Assembly (NCBI GenBank): GCA_003342815.1
Contig: PTEX01000006.1
Coordinates: 2,735,338 to 2,799,337, forward strand
Reading direction: 5' to 3'
Origin: Eudromia elegans
Taxonomy: Eukaryota; Chordata; Aves; Tinamiformes; Tinamidae
DNA length: 64,000 nt
In this document: positions 62,536-64,000 of the stretch, piece by piece
Position numbering within the stretch: position 1 is the stretch's first letter
Layout: each line of letters starts with the position of its first letter
Position numbers and translations under genes: made by a program
The notes under the pieces: generated by a model
What the model saw: only the letters and a program-made list of their open reading frames with translations
Told to the model about the DNA's origin: nothing
Databases searched by the model: none

Positions 62536-64000
62536 GACTGTGTCCAGGGTGAGCTGCCCCTTTAGGAGACTTGGGCTTACTTGGACTTGTGCCAGGAATA
62601 AACTCACTCCTGTGGTGCAGGCAGTAAGTCTAAAGTGTCATATGATGAGATCTCAGGGTAGTCTGATATTTGAAGACATATGTAAACATAATTTTATTCT
62701 TTTAAAATTGGACTAAAATCAGTTATTTTTTTAAACTCATCCAGTCAGATAGCTTAGCCCTCTCTTAAGATGCACTTGGAGAAAGAGAAAAAGCCAAGTC
62801 TACCCTCAAAAGGAGACTGTCTCCTACTTTCCCCTCTGCTGCCATCTCATCCCCTTTCCCCTGAAGTGCAAACATTTGCACAGCTAGTCAGTGGAGATGG
62901 TTGGGAAACGAATCAGTTTAAAAATAAACCCTCTGCTGGGTTAGTTTTAGCCTGGATTGGTTTCCTGATCTGGTTCATAATGCAGCCAACATGGCTAGTG
63001 GTGTCTGTATCTAGCTCTATGGTTGCAGTCTCTGCCTTCTGTGATTTGCATTAGTCTTACAGCTGCAGCACGTGTGTGCTGTAATTCTCTCAGACCTCGC
63101 TAAGGAACACTCTGCTATGGAAAGAGAGGGCTGGGTCCTCCATGTGGGGAAATATCACTGTATTCAACTGGAAATATTTTACTGGAAATATGTCTGTTAC
63201 CTTTGTTCAGAATTACACTTCACAAAATAACTCTGTGACTAAAATACATATGTCATAAAAATATACGTGCTAATTTCAGACCTTTCTGTGATTTCATGAA
63301 TACAGTAAATTTGCTTATTCTCAGATAATGTTCTCGGATAATAATAATTTTTTTCTTCTTAAAGATTTTTAAAAATTTTATTCTGATCCTAACCTGCAGC
63401 ATCCATTCTGTTATGAAGGCCATCCCTTCTGCTATCAGCCTTTGTGACTCCAGAGGGAGAGGTTGGAAATTAGAGAGTATAAGGATCATCATTTTTACGA
63501 CATCTAAAACAGCATATTATGCTCACTTCATTACCACTCAATTCTCTGCTATTTCAGTTCTGCTGTCATTCTAGCTACACAGCTGCACTGCCTCAGATTT
63601 AATATGTCCTAATCCTGTGGTTCCATCCATCTCTTCACCACCTTTAACTACATCCTTAAATTCTCTTTTCTCTTGACAAAAGGTCTTAGCAAATTCTTCT
63701 TTTGATTGCCTTTTTTTCTTTTTTTTTAACATGTGAAATGATCTTATTTTTCTTGCTTGCTTGGGGACGTTTCGCTATCTGCAGATTTCTCCTTCTGCTT
63801 CTCCGTGATCGCACATGCAGACATGCAGACATGTTTTATCGGCTCTCTTCCAAATCCCCTTTTCCTCCTGCCACCTCTTACTCTCTTTCTTCTCGTTCTT
63901 CATCTCCTGTGTGCTCATTCTCATCCCCTCTCTTCCTCCTTTATTAACCTCTTCATCTCTTCTGCTTTGCTCTTTTCACTGTTTCGGGTTTGTTCTGCTT

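Larger units (their letters stand above)
60446..64000. other. No gene recognised
   Basis: An acceptor-like T-tract plus tttacag near 61295-61309 is followed by an open stretch to 61443, but the donor there (cag|gtcttg) is poor. Elsewhere there are a hairpin at 61948-61972, a purine tract at 62490-62535, and C/T-rich sequence from about 63800 to the end, whose 81-codon frame (63702-63947) is low in complexity. Confidence 0.5.

Noticed and set aside
1..64000. CRISPR arrays, operons, phage or plasmid modules, tRNA and rRNA genes
   Set aside because: No regularly spaced repeats, no tRNA-like cloverleaf, and no prokaryotic gene density; the repeats are those of an amniote genome.

Overview
This window looks like vertebrate nuclear DNA, most likely from a bird or another sauropsid (crocodile or turtle line). 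It is AT-rich, has no operon structure, and has stop codons in every frame every few dozen codons. Its recognisable repeats are degraded CR1 LINE fragments and old sauropsid interspersed repeats. Low repeat density and worn copies fit a bird best, but this is inference. No protein-coding gene can be named. The open frames over about 100 codons lie in GC-rich pockets, in repeats, or in purine/pyrimidine-skewed DNA, and most look like chance.

Layout. Positions 61-1260 form a CpG-rich block with dense segments at both ends, the only good promoter-like candidate. Positions 2435-2645 hold the 3' end of a CR1 LINE on the + strand. Positions 4038-4344 and 5782-6310 are two exon-like segments on the + strand. 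The second has an excellent splice acceptor and an ATTAAA signal, and together they could belong to one non-coding transcript. From 6.3 to 12.2 kb I see only old repeats and homopolymers. Positions 12890-13955 are a degraded + strand CR1 copy interrupted by a 49-base assembly gap inside a poly-A run. From 14 to 25.9 kb there is gene-desert sequence with a 31-bp perfect tandem duplication, a MIR-like fragment and a purine-rich block. Positions 25907-26240 are a third CR1 fragment, on the minus strand.

From 26 to 64 kb the sequence is mostly AT-rich and unannotatable. It carries isolated exon-like segments: minus strand 30359-30450 (a possible terminal exon), plus strand 42954-43122, and minus strand 45179-45375. 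It also holds a G-quadruplex motif at 33658-33681, two GC-rich pockets (50516-50830 and 56842-57058), short hairpins, several simple repeats, and a second set of purine/pyrimidine-skewed blocks.

The exon-like calls rest on splice-site consensus plus an open frame. Such combinations occur by chance in 64 kb, so all are low confidence. I found no tRNA or rRNA gene, no CRISPR array and no intact mobile element. I see no convincing new biological system.
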